64,000 nucleotides of DNA, from contig CM043798.1 of assembly GCA_023974075.1 (NCBI GenBank), positions 5,775,397 to 5,839,396 of the forward strand, given 5' to 3'. Of the stretch, positions 12,377 through 26,072 are shown one piece after another. How positions within the stretch are numbered: the stretch's first letter is position 1; every line of letters starts with the position of its first letter. The notes below the pieces were generated by a model that searched no databases, had not been told where the DNA came from, and worked only from the letters and a program-made list of their open reading frames with translations. Source of the DNA: Chaenocephalus aceratus. Lineage: Eukaryota > Chordata > Actinopteri > Perciformes > Channichthyidae. The position numbers and the translations under genes were made by a program.

Positions 12377-15300
12377 CGACTGATGGAGAGTGTTAAAAAT
12401 GACAGGCTACAAACATGATTCTAGTTTTAGAGCTACATAATGAAATCACTCTTCTTTTTGTTATTACTTGTTTCCTCAAATGCATCCATGTGCACTATCT
12501 TAGACATTTTGCAGGCAATTGATTTCACCAGTGTTTATTAGCAGTCATCACTAATGTTGCCATAAGCAATACAAGTCCTCTGTCCTACCAAGGGTATAAA
12601 TAAATGGTGTTAGCATATCATGGACGTAGTGGATGCCAACAATTAAAATGATAGCATTACATAATCATTACAAGCAGTTGGCTGCTATCATTTCATTTTG
12701 GATCTCTCATGGATAGCTTCAGTCGCTCATTTGGATCCGTGTAGACAATTCCATTCCAAACACCTGCTCTAATTTATTTTTAAATGTTTTGTATACATTG
12801 TTTGACTGCTTACTACCTGATTATTGCATTTATTTGCATCTGATTCAGTCTTTCAAAAGGATTGCACACCCAAATGAAATGTCTGCTACCTGAATAAGCG
12901 ATGATTGGCATCACGATACTGGCGTCTCCCAGACGGAGAGCATGACATCTAATTGAAAGAATCTAACAAATCAAGGGAAGGGAAATTCAAATCATCTTTC
13001 CTGATGACTTGATCCTCTGGAATTTGACATTTAATCAGCTGCTGTAGCTGTCCTAATTGTTCATAAACCTGTCAAAGACCAGGCGAGTGTCGAGTGCCGC
13101 CTTTTAAAGCAGTGATGAGGAACAACCATCAATCAATTGTATTTACCCAGCCAGGGAGGTTTTACGTGGAAGAAGCAGAGCGTGTCTCGAGGCGTTCACA
13201 AAATAAGACAAAAAACAAACTTCATCAGGTCTTATCAGAAGGGACTTTATTCGAAAGGTCCTTGCTGAGCACAGCCTTCCCCATCTACAGAGGTTGAAGT
13301 GGATGACTTCAAAGATAGCATGCAGAGAACATTTATTATCAGTTCCCGTGGTGATTGTTTCTGCTCCCTATTAAAAAAATGCCAGCAACCCCACTCCCCC
13401 CCCCCACGCCTAGTTTACCGCATAGAAAAATAATGAGGGGAGATTAAACAGAGCACGCTCAGATGGGTTTGTGCCTCGTGGGCATCAGATCACAGACATT
13501 AATGACAAGAGCCTCATGATGCCAGTGATCTGAGAGGCAGACAATGGGCAGTTCATCTGAGTTACACTGAGCTTCTATAACCTCGGTCCACTCCGCCAAA
13601 CAAGGAGTCTTCTCTCCGCAGCCAGGAGACTAGATTAAACAACAAAAGCCCCAAACAAGTGTCCGCTGGGAAGCGTGAGGTGCACTACTATATTCAAGCG
13701 GCACAACACCTTCCTGATGGGCTGCATGGTAATGGCAAAGAAACACATCATTATCTGGAGGTGAGGTACTTGGTTCCCCGCTCTCCGTGTCTCCCCCCCC
13801 CCTCCAGGAGTTCTTGTGTACAAGTTAAAAGGCTGATTTACATTTATATTGCAAAAGAGAGGCATAGGGTTGTAATTGGTGTGGTAGAGCCTAAAACACA
13901 CACACACACACACATGCTTCTGTGCAGACACACTCGTGCACAGCGCATACTCATGTCCACACATGCAAACAAACAGTCTCTTTTTGAACCATCTGAAGAT
14001 GACCTTAACTAAGAGCAGGTGTGTGTGTGTGTACAGCTGTGTGTAGGAGTGACTGCCGTGAGAGACATTGAGTGAGGCGAGCTCTGAATAAAGAGATTAA
14101 AGTAAAAACAAATAGATATCTGCATCCGCAATGTGAGAGCCAGGTAGCGCTGTGCTGGGAGGGCAAACACTGCTTCCACATATCACCTCAGCATCTCCGT
14201 CCCTGCCACCCTGCAACACAAAACACCTCGGCCTGGGCACAATCTAACAGTTCTGTCAATAGCCGCAGCCGTTTGTTTACCCCAGGTGCCTCCGAGCAGT
14301 GCCAGGACACGCCAACAGAACTGCAGAGTGCAACAACGCCATAGATCCCAGTCTGCTATACTATAGGAATAGATATGTTGATTTATCATCACATGGCTGG
14401 GCTGCTAAATGATGTGCGTGTTCGGTAATCAACTACACATACACAACTACAAAAGCACTTTACATACTATTCAACACAACAGTTTCCCATATGTACACTG
14501 GTCAGCAGAATCAGAATTCCTTTAATAGTAATAAGTAATTAAATACAAATAAATACACAACCATGGCTTAAATGAGAAGCAGCAATGTAAGTCAAACTAA
14601 GAGACATACATAGCATATTAAAGTATTGCGACCTTAGAAAAAACTTCCTAGACAGCCTTTAAATGTGTCTTCCTTCCACTGCCTTCAGCTTCTTTTTCAA
14701 TTTCAGACTGGTTCCGGCTGCGACATCAATCATCAACAGGAGGGTTTCTCATTAGCTTCAGCTTAGAAAGGCAAAAATGCCACTAGTTACTGTAACTATC
14801 AATTCCATTCAGTCCCCCGTGTATATCACAACGACTCCCGAATGGAAATCCATACACTGATTGATGTGATTGATTTCCAGTTGATCAGGATGATTTGAGG
14901 CAACAGCCCGCCTGTGTCTTGTCATTATAAACTCCTGTGCTGGCATTGGGGCGAGTGTAATGGCTGCGGTGTGGTGCTGAGGGAGCCTCTGAAGCCTTGT
15001 CTGTAACTTCCTGTGCATTAATGTGCTCTGAGGTTAGTCATTTAAATGAGATGAATGCTGCATCGCGCTGCGTTAAACGGGCTGACAGAGGGATGCGTAT
15101 CCTCCGGTTGTAGTTGCAGGAACAGCACACACTGTAACACCCTTATTGTTGGCAGAACGTATGCTGTATGAAAGACGGGGGTCAGTGTCCGTGTGTTTAG
15201 CGGTACAGACAAGCAATATCAAGTGTTGGATGAACAAAAAGACATTCAAAGGAAGAGCTTAAATTCATTTAGTTTTTTTTCTTGTGATGCATATTCAACA

Positions 15301-15734
15301 GATACATTATCTCTGCAGACTCCATCTGCATGTCAACATGCCACACTGTGTTGTGCAATGATTTTAAATGAGCTTTGCATTGGTGTTTTGAAAGAGCCTA
15401 ATGTATCTCACTGCCATGTAACCTCTGAGCAGTGCTTTCCAATCATATCTTGGTAAAAGAACAGCATGTGCTCCAGGGCGGGAAGGATTCATCATGTCGT
15501 ACATCCTGGATTTTATTAAAAACAGATAACATCCTTTCACCATGTCGACAAAAAACAGGATTTTTGGATCAGATGGCCGTGGAAGGATTTTACTCTGCAG
15601 CTTGTTCGGTGTCAGTTTGTAAAGCCTATTTTGGAACAGTAGCCACAATACCTTATGACATTTTAATGCCACAGTTTATTATTAAGACTACCATTAGATG
15701 TCCTGACCTTCCCCAAGGAACTGAGCTGTTAATT
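12377..15734. other. Largely unrecognised DNA, few repeats
   Basis: About 3.4 kb without clear transposon ends. It contains C-rich runs at about 13396 and 13792, a short CA array at 13896-13914 and a GT run near 14020. Open frames here (for example 13659-14012 and 14072-14344) lack domains and cross simple repeats. The low repeat density fits an intron or intergenic interval of a host gene. Possible conserved non-coding sequence cannot be judged from one genome. Confidence 0.4.
13896..13914 (+). repeat. (CA)n microsatellite
   Basis: About nine to ten CA units. Confidence 0.9.
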
Positions 15735-16135
15735 GAAGCAATATTCGTAGTGGTCAAACTGTGGTACTTCAACTTCCATGTAAGTCGCATTAATTAGGCC
15801 ACAAAAATATGTTTTCCAAGTGACGTATACCGGGGAAGAGATGTCTGTTCATCTTTTTTTTTAGCTAAATCAACTACACAGTACAACCATTGAAGAACCC
15901 TTATTTAAATCATTAGGCCCTAAATGTGTTTAATGTGCCAAAAGCCGAATCCAGAGTAATTTTCCCTTTCAATGTATTTGACTGATTGGAGACTGGAGGT
16001 GACAGTGGAAGTATAAAGAGAACAGGATACAGCGTTGGAGCCGGGACCCCTTTTTTTCGCCCAATGACGTCACGGACTGACACGGAAGTTGTAGTACTCC
16101 CACTTTTAGATCCCCCAATACTCCAGGTATGTTTG
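15735..16135 (+). repeat. Dispersed repeat copy, same family as 40945-41190
   Basis: Shares ordered blocks with 40945-41190: agtggtcaaactg then gtactTCAACTTcc here against agtggccaaacgg then gtactacaactta there; then caaaaata, agagaygtctgtt, an octamer-plus T run, acacagtac or cccagtac, and ttaaatcatta or ttaatcatta. The downstream part contains gccgggacccc and tgacgtcacgg. The family name is unknown to me. Confidence 0.6.
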
Positions 16136-18059
16136 TACTTGACAGTCAGGTCATTTTGACTTTGTGCGCCACTGAGCGACTTCCATAGCAGCCCTGCCTC
16201 CAGAGCTGTATCCAGTTCTCATTAAACATCCATGGTCCTTGCCGAGGTCAACTCAATTGAAGTGCAAAAACATAATTGAAGTGCTGTCAAAGCCATTGGC
16301 TAGCAAGGTTATTAATCAATGGATGTATTTTCAGTTGTTAGCTGTACATCTTTATCTCTGACATGTTAAAGCAAAGAGTAACAGTAGCAAGTAGACAAGA
16401 GTCATAAAGTCAGCTTTAACTTAGTTACTATTGTCAGTTACATAACTAAAGTTTGCTAACATTAGCTGACATACTGTCTGTGGCAGGAACACTCCTTTGC
16501 TAACAGAAATTAAGTGAAAGTCTGTTTTGATGGTTATTAATTCAATTTTACATTGTAAGAGGAAAATGATGTTTCAAAAATGCATAGTCTGTGTCTCAGT
16601 TGAATGCAACGATATGGGTTTGATGGATGGGTTAAGGCTCTTTTATATGCTGATTAAAGTGACAAAATAAAAGAGAATACAAGACTTACATTTTTTTTAG
16701 ACATGCAAAGATGCTATCAACACTGCTATCTACTCTCTGTCAATTAAATACACAGGGTGTGTCAGTGTAACCATGAGCTGTAGATAACTGTGCCTCTAAA
16801 TGTATGTGGTGGAAGTCTGACCACAGAAATCTAAGATGTGTGTGTGGGAGAGGGCTCCTTAAAGCGGATGAGGCATAAACAAGCATGATCACACTCCACT
16901 GAGAAAGTCAATATGGCTTCCCTTTGTTCCAAAGATGAGGTGACGGGCCGGTCATGCCCCCGACGCTAACCCCTGTCTTCTTCAACCACGGGCGAGAGAG
17001 AAGGTTCAAGTGTTGTGTCATGGTGTGTTCATCTGACTGACAGCAGTGTTATGTGGAGGTCAAGTCCAACACAGCACAGAACCACTTAAGACACATGCAG
17101 GAGGTACATGTGCTGTGAAAACTGCTCCGAGTTGAAGGTTTGAACTCAGGTTTATCTCCCTGGAGCTAACAGAGCATGGATGTCTCTTTTTATAGTAAGC
17201 CTATCAACCACCTATCAGTGGGAATGAGAAGCATCTAGAATAAACTAATGCAACTTGATCTTTAATAAAAGGATTAGCAGAAAATGTCAGAGTTTATGGT
17301 GTGACATTAATTAACACATTTTCTCACACTAAAACAGAAAACATCGGTATTAAATCGGTATGAATTTGAAGCATCTTGATAAACTTTTAATTAATCTCAC
17401 AAAATGAATCGCCAACCTATGACAAGCGGGCCAATGGGGTAACCAGCGGTAATTAAAGTTTAAAAGTCTCAAAATGCTACAACTACTGTCACAAACTGGA
17501 TGAATGTGAAGAATTGTGTTAAAGGAGGATGAAAGCGTAATCAAGGAGCACTATTGGAGTGACTGATGGTTATTGGACTGAGGATTAATTCATTTGGATT
17601 CCCGCTGTATGAAGAAATTAAAGGACGGCGCGCAAGTGGAAACAATTCACAAAGGGATTAAACTGTTTAAAACACATGCTCAAAGTAAACCGGATTTTTC
17701 CGATGTGTTTATGTGGATTCAAAAGTCGTAAATAATCTACTGTACAAACTGGAGGAGACCGATCTGATCGGAGCAACTGTGACAAATAATCCAACTGAAA
17801 CCGGCATGGACAATGACTATGTTTTAAAAATGCGCTTATCCAGACAAGCCCGGTTTGGACACTTTACGGGCAGAAGAAACATTTATATTATAGAAAGAAT
17901 TATACATTTCTTTCTTTTTATTTTAATAGCTACTAACTTGAATTTGTATTCAAATTAATCAATTATTTTGTATATTTTATTGTAATGTAGAGACAAGGCT
18001 TGTAGTGACAATCATGTATTGCGTTACAATTATATGTAAAAAAGTTTAAAAAAAAGTCT
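16136..18059. other. No gene recognised; possible interior of a hAT
   Basis: No domain-bearing frame. The last several hundred bases (from about 17600) may be the interior of the element whose right end is at 18136, but no left terminus is visible. Confidence 0.35.
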
Positions 18060-18136
18060 TAATATGATATTTGGCGCCCCCCCCTGCGATATTTGGTGGT
18101 TGGGAACCCCCTGCGACCCCAGGTTGGGAACCACTG
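18060..18136 (-). mobile_element. Solo hAT terminus (CAGTGGTTCCCAACC)
   Basis: The plus strand ends ggttgggaaccactg at 18136, the reverse complement of CAGTGGTTCCCAACC. A second ggttgggaacccc lies just upstream in the same orientation. It is followed by ccttagag, whose partner I could not find upstream, so the left end is deleted or outside recognition. Confidence 0.6.
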
Positions 18137-18266
18137 CCTTAGAGGGATATTTTTCAAGTTTGTAATACTCTTTTCAACATATGAGTGGACAAATATGCTT
18201 TATGCAAATGTTTGTTTATTATCATTTGAACAATGACACATATTATCATGAATATTAAACACAACA

Positions 18267-18624
<358 letters not shown>

Positions 18625-18682
<58 letters not shown>
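18625..18682 (+). repeat. (TG)n microsatellite
   Basis: 58 bp of uninterrupted TG, mirroring the array at 18271-18380. Confidence 0.97.
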
Positions 18683-18684
<2 letters not shown>

Positions 18685-19194
18685 TGTGAGAGAGAGACAT
18701 ATTGTGAATATTGTTTCCAATGTGTACCAAGGGTCATTTCACCAGGTTGTCTGTGGGCAGCCGATTGCACCGAAGGTGGGAATAAAAGCTGGCTGTCCCT
18801 GGAGTGCCGTGAACTTCACCCTACTGTAGCACTCAACCAATGGATGAAGTGGATTTACCAGTGCACTCCTTTGCATGTCAAATCCCCAAATCCTGTTCAG
18901 GGATACGCTGACGACGTGCAGGTGTCATCACGACAAGAGGCTGTCATCATTAACATGCTGGCGCGCACTGATGAGTTCCTCCAATGGTCGGGGCTGGAGG
19001 TGAAGCAAGCTAAGTGTGCCGTACTCCATGAGCGCCGCAGTGGAGGCAACCGCTGGTATAAGGCCAAGAACGACAAGCCCCCCTCCTTTCTTGTAATGGG
19101 CCAACCTATTAAGGTGTATTCCCGTAATGAGGCCTACCCATACCTTGGCCACAGCTTTAACATCGCTGGCGAGTGGGGGGAGCAGGTCGAGGAG

Positions 19195-19481
19195 CTCACT
19201 ACCCCAATCCATCAGAGATTCTTCCTCCCTCACAGCATTCAAAACATCACTCAAAACCCACCTGTTCAATACTGCATTCAATCTCTGACCACCCCCCCTA
19301 TTTTCTGTTCTGTTTATCTCTTTTTGTATTTCTTTGTTATCTATTTTATTTATATTTTGTTTTTTTGTTTTCTCTTGTCTTTTTTCTCCTTAATTCTCTG
19401 TCAAAGCGTCTTTGAGTTTCATGAAAAGCGCTATAAAAGTCCCATGTATTATTATTATTATTATTATTATTATTACTACAG
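19195..19481 (+). mobile_element. 5'-truncated LINE insertion with (TTA)n tail
   Basis: Interrupts the host LINE frame between VEEL and FLHRL. The 5-mer actac occurs at both junctions and is a probable target duplication. The front encodes LTAFKTSLKTHLFN, like the C-terminal end of a LINE ORF2. It then runs into a T-rich 3' region, gagtttcatgaaaagcgct, and a (TTA)n tail at 19446-19475. Confidence 0.75.
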
Positions 19482-20116
19482 AGTTTCTCCATCGTCTCCA
19501 CCTGATTGACTTGTCCCCCCTCCCCGTCCTCATGAAGTTCCAGGCTGTGAGAGAGGTGGCTTTGGCTACAATTCAACATCTCTTTGCCAATGTACACATC
19601 CCTCTCAAGGCACTGAGAGAAATGACAAACAAAACTGTCCAGCTGGTCAGAAAGTGGGTGGGCTTCAACACACACTCCACACGGGGCATCACCTTTCTCC
19701 CATGTGGAGAGGGGGGGCTGGGAGTCCCCAATGTCGAGTGGACCTACATAGCCACCAGGCTAGCCCACCTGATCCACATGCTTAACAATGATGATGTCAC
19801 CGTAAGAGAAATGGCCAGGGCCTCTCTCCTGCTGGATCTACACAGAGGGAAGATCCCCCTGGCCAGCGCAGAACAGAACAACTTCCTTGGCTTCAGGAGG
19901 AAAGACTCTCAGGCCAAGGGCTTTGGGTCTGGTCTGACTGGCCAGATCTCAATGACCTCTGCAATCGGACTGGAGTCCAGCTGAAATGGACACGACTCAA
20001 CACACAGACAGGAGTCCCCGTCTCTGATGAACTGATCACTGACCCCAGTGTGGTTGTGAAGGCCGACATCACAACACCTCAGGAAGAGACTGTGGAACTG
20101 CACAGAGACTCTGCAA

Positions 20117-20311
20117 GGAGGGTTCTGCTCAGCATGAAGCCGTCTGAGATCAGGCAGCACTGGTGTGGACTCAGACTACAGGGAGGGTTCTGCTCAGCAT
20201 GAAGCCGTCTGAGGTCAGGCAGCACTGGTGTGGACTCAGACTACAGGGAGGGTTCTGCTCAGCATGAAGCCGTCTGAGGTCAGGCAGCACTGGTGTGGAC
20301 TCGGACTGCAG
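20117..20311 (+). repeat. 65-bp tandem repeat, three copies
   Basis: Units start at 20117, 20182 and 20247 (ggagggttctgctcagcatg) and are nearly identical. Because 65 is not a multiple of three, the expansion shifts the LINE reading frame at each unit. Confidence 0.95.
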
Positions 20312-20995
20312 GAAAGCTAGCCTGTTTGGGGTTTGCTGACCACTCAGTCTCACACTCAGTGTTTAAGAACGCCGCTGTTGGTGAGGATGTTCTGACATTT
20401 ACCATCAAAGCAAGACTGCAGGTATTACCCACTAAGTACAATCTGTCCACCTGGTACCCTCACATCCACACTCCATTCTATTTAAATCATCAGGATTCAC
20501 AACAACGCTAGAATCCATTGCACACATAACAAATGGATGTAATGCATACAGACGCCTGTACATAGCCCGCCATGACCGTATTGTGGACATTGTGTCTGAT
20601 GCGGTACAAAACATCTTACCATCTAGCGCAGCAATGTACGAGCACACTAGTGTTACCAGAATGGTTTGGTTTTACCGATGATGTCTTTGCTAACATCCCA
20701 AATACACCTGATGTTGTTTTTGTTGACACCAACCACAGGGAGGTGCTAATATTAGAAGTAGGCTGTGCCTTTGACCTGTACGTGGACCATGCTTTCCAGG
20801 ACAAGTATATCAAATACCAACCACTGCTCGATGTGATAACCAGCTTTGGGTACAAGTGTAGATATAGCATACTCATATTCGGATGTCTTGTCCATGTATA
20901 TAAATGCACCATGATTGGTCTGAGAATTGCTGGAATGTCAAAGAGAAAAGCCAAACAAATTGCCAAATATTGCTCTGTTTCAGCTGCTATTGGCA

Positions 20996-21200
20996 GCTTA
21001 GCCGTGTGGAGAAGGAGATGCTATGTGTTCCCTTAAAGCTGCAGCTTAGCCGTGTGGAGAAGGAGATGCTATGTGTTCCCTTAAAGCTGCAGCTTAGCCG
21101 TGTGGAGAAGGAGATGCTATGTGTTTCCTTAAGTGTTCTGTGCTGCCTAGCCGTGTGGAGAAGGAGATGCTATGTGTTCCCCTAAGTGTTCTGTGCTGCT
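20996..21200 (+). repeat. 48-bp tandem repeat of the LINE 3' end
   Basis: Units carrying gccgtgtggagaaggagatg start at 21001, 21049, 21097 and about 21150 (the last at 53-bp spacing). Each repeats the last codons of the endonuclease frame (residues AVWRRRCYVFP) plus flanking 3' sequence, so the element terminus has been duplicated in tandem. Confidence 0.93.
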
Positions 21201-21652
21201 TAGCCCCGATATATTTGATTCCCTGTCTTATGTAATATAATTTGTGGAACCAAATAAAGTATTCAAATGTAAAGCAATATTGATCAATTATTTAATATCT
21301 GTCACGATCTGTCTGTGTTGTGTTTTGTCTTGTCTTTTTCTGTCTTTGGTTTCCTGTTTTATTTTGAAAAGTGTTCACCTCCCGTTTTGCCTGTTGGTTT
21401 CTGTCTGTTTTCCCTCCCTGATTACCCGATTGTGTTCACCTGGTGCCCCTGTGTGTTCTCCTCCCTCCTCACCCGTCTCTTGTTTGTTTGATTAGTCATG
21501 TGTGCATTTAGGTTCTGTGTTTTCTGTTAGTCTTTGTTAGTTCCTTGTTGTTGTTGGACTGTGTTCACTGGGAAGAGTTCTGTCTTTAAACCTTGAAATA
21601 AAGGTATTTTCTGTTAATCTGCATTTGGGTCCTGCTTGCCTCTCTCAACCCT
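21201..21652 (+). other. Repeat-like T-rich region before the L2 element
   Basis: Pyrimidine-rich sequence (gtctgtgttgtgttttgtct, then ttcctgttttattttgaaa, then aaataaaggtattttctg and gcatttgggtcctgc). This layout is common at 3' ends of fish retroposons, but I cannot name the family. No coding signal. Confidence 0.45.
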
Positions 21653-22891
21653 GATAATATCAGATTATAATATTGATATATGCTGCCTCACTGAAACTTG
21701 GTTGAGACATGAAGAATATGTCAGCATAAATTAAGCCACTCCACCCAGCCATATCAATACTCATATTGCTCGAGACACGGGCCGAGGAGGTGGAGTTGCA
21801 GTAATCTTTGACTCAAATGTACTTATCCATACAAACCAAAATTACATTATACCTCCTTTGAAAACTTTGCAACCAATCTTATCTGTTACAGTGTACCCCG
21901 TGCACCAGGTCCTTATTCAGAATTGTTATCAACTTTGGTACTTAAATCAGATAAAGTAATTATCGTAGGTTACTTTAATATTCATGTTGACGATGATAAT
22001 AGCCTTACTGTTGCATTTAACTCTATATTATATTCTGTTGGTTTCCGTCAGATTGTAAATAAACCAACCCACTGTTATAATCACACTCTCGACCTTGTTC
22101 TGACTTATGGTATTGAAATTGAGCAACTATTAGTCTAACCGCATAATCCTGCTTTATCCGACCATTTCTTAGTAACTTTTGAAGTACTATTACGAGACTA
22201 CAAAGTATTAGTCAAAAGCTCCTGCAGCAGAAACCTATCTGTTAGTGCTATAGCCAAATGTAAGGAAGAGATTCCATCAATACTTAACTCGATAGCATGT
22301 CTGCATGTAGGGAAGGAAACTTATACAAAATGTACACCACCCCAAATTGATCATGTTGTTGATAGTGCTACAGATGCGCTGCAAATACAATTGGACTCTG
22401 TTGCTCCTTTGAAAAAGAAGAAAATAAAACAACATAGATTAGCTCCATGGCATAATGCCGAAACCCGCAAAATAAAGCAAAAGTCTAGACAACTTGAAAG
22501 GATATGGCGTTCCACTGAACTTGTAAAATCTCGTTTAATTTGGCATATTACTCTCAATGAATATAAGAAAGCACTGCGTAAAATGAGAGCAGCCTACTAC
22601 TCTTCATTAATAGATGAGAATAAGAATAATGCAAGATGTCTTTTCAGCACTGTAGCCAGGCTGACAGAGAGCCACAGCTCGATTGAGCCTTCTATTCCCA
22701 TAGCACTCAGTAGTAATGATTTTATGTGCTTTTTTAACGATAAAATTGTTACTCTTAGAAACAAAATTAATGACCTCTTGCCTTTGACCAGTATAGTGTT
22801 ATCAACAGCTCCTGGAAAAGTAAGTTCTAATATTACACTAGATGGTAAACTAGAATGCTTTTCAGCCATAAACCTTGAACAATTAAATTAA

Positions 22892-23780
22892 ATGATTCTC
22901 TCTTCTAAACCATCAACGTGCATGTTAGACCCGATTCCAACTAAGCTGTTAAAGGAAGTGTTTCCATTAATTAGCACTTTATTAAATATTATGAATATGT
23001 CTTTATTATCAGGCTATGTTCCACGATCATCTAAAGTAGCAGTAATAAAACCGCTTCTTAAAAAGCACAACCTCGATCCAGAGGTTTTAGCCAATTATAG
23101 ACCTATTTCTAATCTCCCATTCCTCTCAAAAATTCTTGAGAAAGCAGTCGCAAAACAGTTATGTGATTACTTAAAAAACAATGATTTATTTGAAGATTTT
23201 CAGTCTGGCTTTAGAACACATCATAGCACAGAGACAGCTCTGGTTAAAGTCACAAATGACCTTCTAATAGCCTCTGACAAGGGACTTGTCTCTATTCTTG
23301 TTTTGCTCAATCTCAATGCTGCATTTTATACTATCGACCACGATATCCTATTGCAAAGACTAGAGCACTTAGTTGGCATTAAGGGAACTGCTTTAGGCTG
23401 GTTTAGGTCCTATCTATCTGAACGCTCTCAGTTTGTACGTGTCAACGATGAATCTTTTATGCAAACCAAAGTTAGCCATGGAGTGCCACAGGGCTCAGTG
23501 CTTGGACCTATTTTGTTCACATTATATATGCTTCCGCTAGGCAATATTATAAGGAATCATTCTGTAAATTTCCACTGTTATGCGGATGATACTAAACTAT
23601 ATTTATCAATCAAGCCTGATGAAACCAATCACCTAAATAAAATTCAAGACTTCCTCAAGGACTTAAACACGTGGATGACCTTAAACTTTTTGATGTTAAA
23701 CACGGCTAAAACTGAAGTTATTGTACTTGGCCCAAAGAATCTACGAAACAAACTATGTAAAGATATACTATGGATGGCAT
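22892..23780 (+). pseudogene. L2 reverse transcriptase, catalytically damaged
   Basis: Reverse transcriptase domain of the L2 LINE, open for about 300 codons. Recognisable blocks: [64 protein letters not shown], and the catalytic [11 protein letters not shown]. The first catalytic motif reads [14 protein letters not shown], where copy B at 60750 reads LLDLSAAFDTIDHD. Both aspartates of this box are changed, so the enzyme should be dead even where the frame is open. A stop just before residue 1 separates it from the upstream linker, whereas copy B is open across that point. The frame fades after [13 protein letters not shown]. Confidence 0.9.
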
Positions 23781-23899
23781 TCATTTGGCCTCCAGTGAGA
23801 CTGTAAGGAATCTTGGTGTTATATTTGATCAGGATTTATCCTTTAACGCCCACATAAAATCAATTTGAAGGACCGCCTACTTCCATCTACGCAACATTG

Positions 23900-24135
23900 C
23901 CATAGGGACTTGGTTTGGCAACTGGAAGGTCACCAGTTCAAGTCCCGGAAAGACCAAGTGTTACCGAGGTGTCCCTGAGCAAGGCACCGTTCCCTACACT
24001 GCTCCCCGGGCGCCGTACATAATGGCAGCCCACTGCTCCTAACACTAGGATGGGTCAAATGCAGAGAAACCGTTTCGTTACATGGTACCTGTACTACGTA
24101 ATGACAATAAGTTGAATCTATCTATCTATCTATAT
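23900..24135 (+). mobile_element. tRNA-derived SINE inserted in the L2
   Basis: Inserted between the L2 segments encoding YFHLRNIA and LPQNDAEK. It contains ccagttcaagtcccgg, a match to the B box of an RNA polymerase III promoter, then ctgagcaaggcaccgttccc, cactgctccccgggcgcc and a tail of tandem tctа-type units (ctatctatctatctata). This tRNA-like head plus conserved body plus simple tail defines a SINE. The short ttgcc at both junctions may be part of a target duplication. Confidence 0.85.
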
Positions 24136-25522
24136 CTTGCCTCAAAACGATGCAGAGAAACTAGTCCATGCATTTGTTACTTCAAGGCTGGATTATTGTT
24201 ACTCCTTATTATCAGGGTGTAACAAGAAGTCAGTTAAATCGCTTCAGCTGATTCAAAATGCTGTAGCACGTGTACTAACTAGAGTTAGGAAAAGGAACCA
24301 CATTACTCCTGTTCTGGCTGCCTTACACTGGCTCCCTATAGAACATAGGATAGAATTTTAAATTCTTCTTCTCGCCTACAAAGCCCTTAATGGGCAGGCG
24401 CCATCTTACCTTAAATAACTCATTATACCCTACTGTCCTACTAGGGCATTGCGTTCCAAGAATGCAGGGTTGTTGGTTGTTTTTAAGAGTACGCTTAAGA
24501 CCTTCCTTTTTGATAAAGCGTATAGTGATAACATAAAATAATCTAATAAGAGTGCATTGACGTAGATATGCTGTGCCTCTTCACCTATACATTTTAGTTC
24601 TTACTCTTTCACTTACATCCTAAAAACTTAGATCTTATATTTAAAACTTTATCCAATACCTTTCCCCTCTCTGACCTCTCGAGGTTCTATTAGAGGGTAA
24701 CAGGTTGCAGAGAAGGCCTAGCCCGGCCGGGGAGTGTGGAACGTAGCCACAGACCTACTCCTTACCTCTAACCAATTCAGGTTCCAGTGGGGACCTCTCT
24801 CCCTGCGTCTGCCTCTCCACCTCTGTTTCCTACTTCTTACTTGCTACCCTTTTCCCTCAACCAATCCTAAGGGAGTGCATGTATGTAGACACGTTAGTTT
24901 AGCTGCTATAGGCTTGGACTGTTGGGGGAGGCAATTACTCCGTCTTTCTGTCTGTTTGTACCTGTGTACTCTCATGTTCCGATTAACCCAGCTTCCCCCA
25001 AATCTCTTTTTTGTGTCCATATATACGCCGGGATCCTGAGTCGAGGCTAATCCTGTTGCTGTGGTCGTGTGTCCTGGATCCTCTATCCTGAGTACTGGAT
25101 CTGAGTCCTGGACTTCGAGTCGTGGCTGAACCAGTCTCTGCGGTCCTGCCTGACTCTCACCATACTACTTCCCTGATGGCTCCCACAAGATTGCTGACAT
25201 CCTCGTGGATTCATATTCTTATTATAGACACATGCATTTCCAAAGATTTGGTCTACCTATGTTGTAAATGTATTATCTTTTCAATTTACACACGGCATCT
25301 ATTGCACGTATGTCCGTCCTGGGAGAGGGATCCCTCCTCTGCTGCTCTCCCTGAGGTTTCTCCCATTTTTCCCTTTAAACTGTGGGTTTTCTCTGGAAGT
25401 TTTTCCTTGTACGATGTGAGGGTCAAAGGACAGAGGGTGTCGTATTGTCATACTGATATTCTGTACAAACTGTGAAGACCACTGAGACAAATGTAACATT
25501 TGTGATATTGGGCTATATAAAT

Positions 25523-26072
<550 letters not shown>

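Larger units (their letters stand above)
18735..21000 (+). pseudogene. LINE polyprotein remnant with restriction-like endonuclease (R2/NeSL group)
   Basis: Reverse transcriptase and nuclease of a non-LTR retrotransposon, which copies its RNA at a nicked target. The 5' part is missing. Visible in order: KAGCPWSAVNF (RT motif before the catalytic box), GYADDVQ at about 18901-18921 with both catalytic aspartates, QWSGLEVKQAKC, and AYPYLGHSFN; then an inserted LINE tail (19195-19481). The frame resumes at FLHRLHLIDLSPLPVLMKFQ and runs through GEGGLGVPN. Downstream are ARHDRIVD, and PDVVFVDTN...EVLILEVG followed by KYQPL, the pattern expected for a PD-(D/E)XK-type restriction-like endonuclease near the C-terminus. 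Frameshifts, a 65-bp tandem array and the insertion break the frame. R2, NeSL and Hero-type families share this layout, and I cannot separate them. Confidence 0.8.

Noticed and set aside
20904..21185. Protein with 16-residue repeats (SRVEKEMLCVPLKL)
   Set aside because: Off-frame reading of the 48-bp tandem duplication at the LINE 3' end.
23930..23965. A tRNA gene
   Set aside because: The B-box-like sequence belongs to a SINE with a body and simple tail, without a complete cloverleaf.
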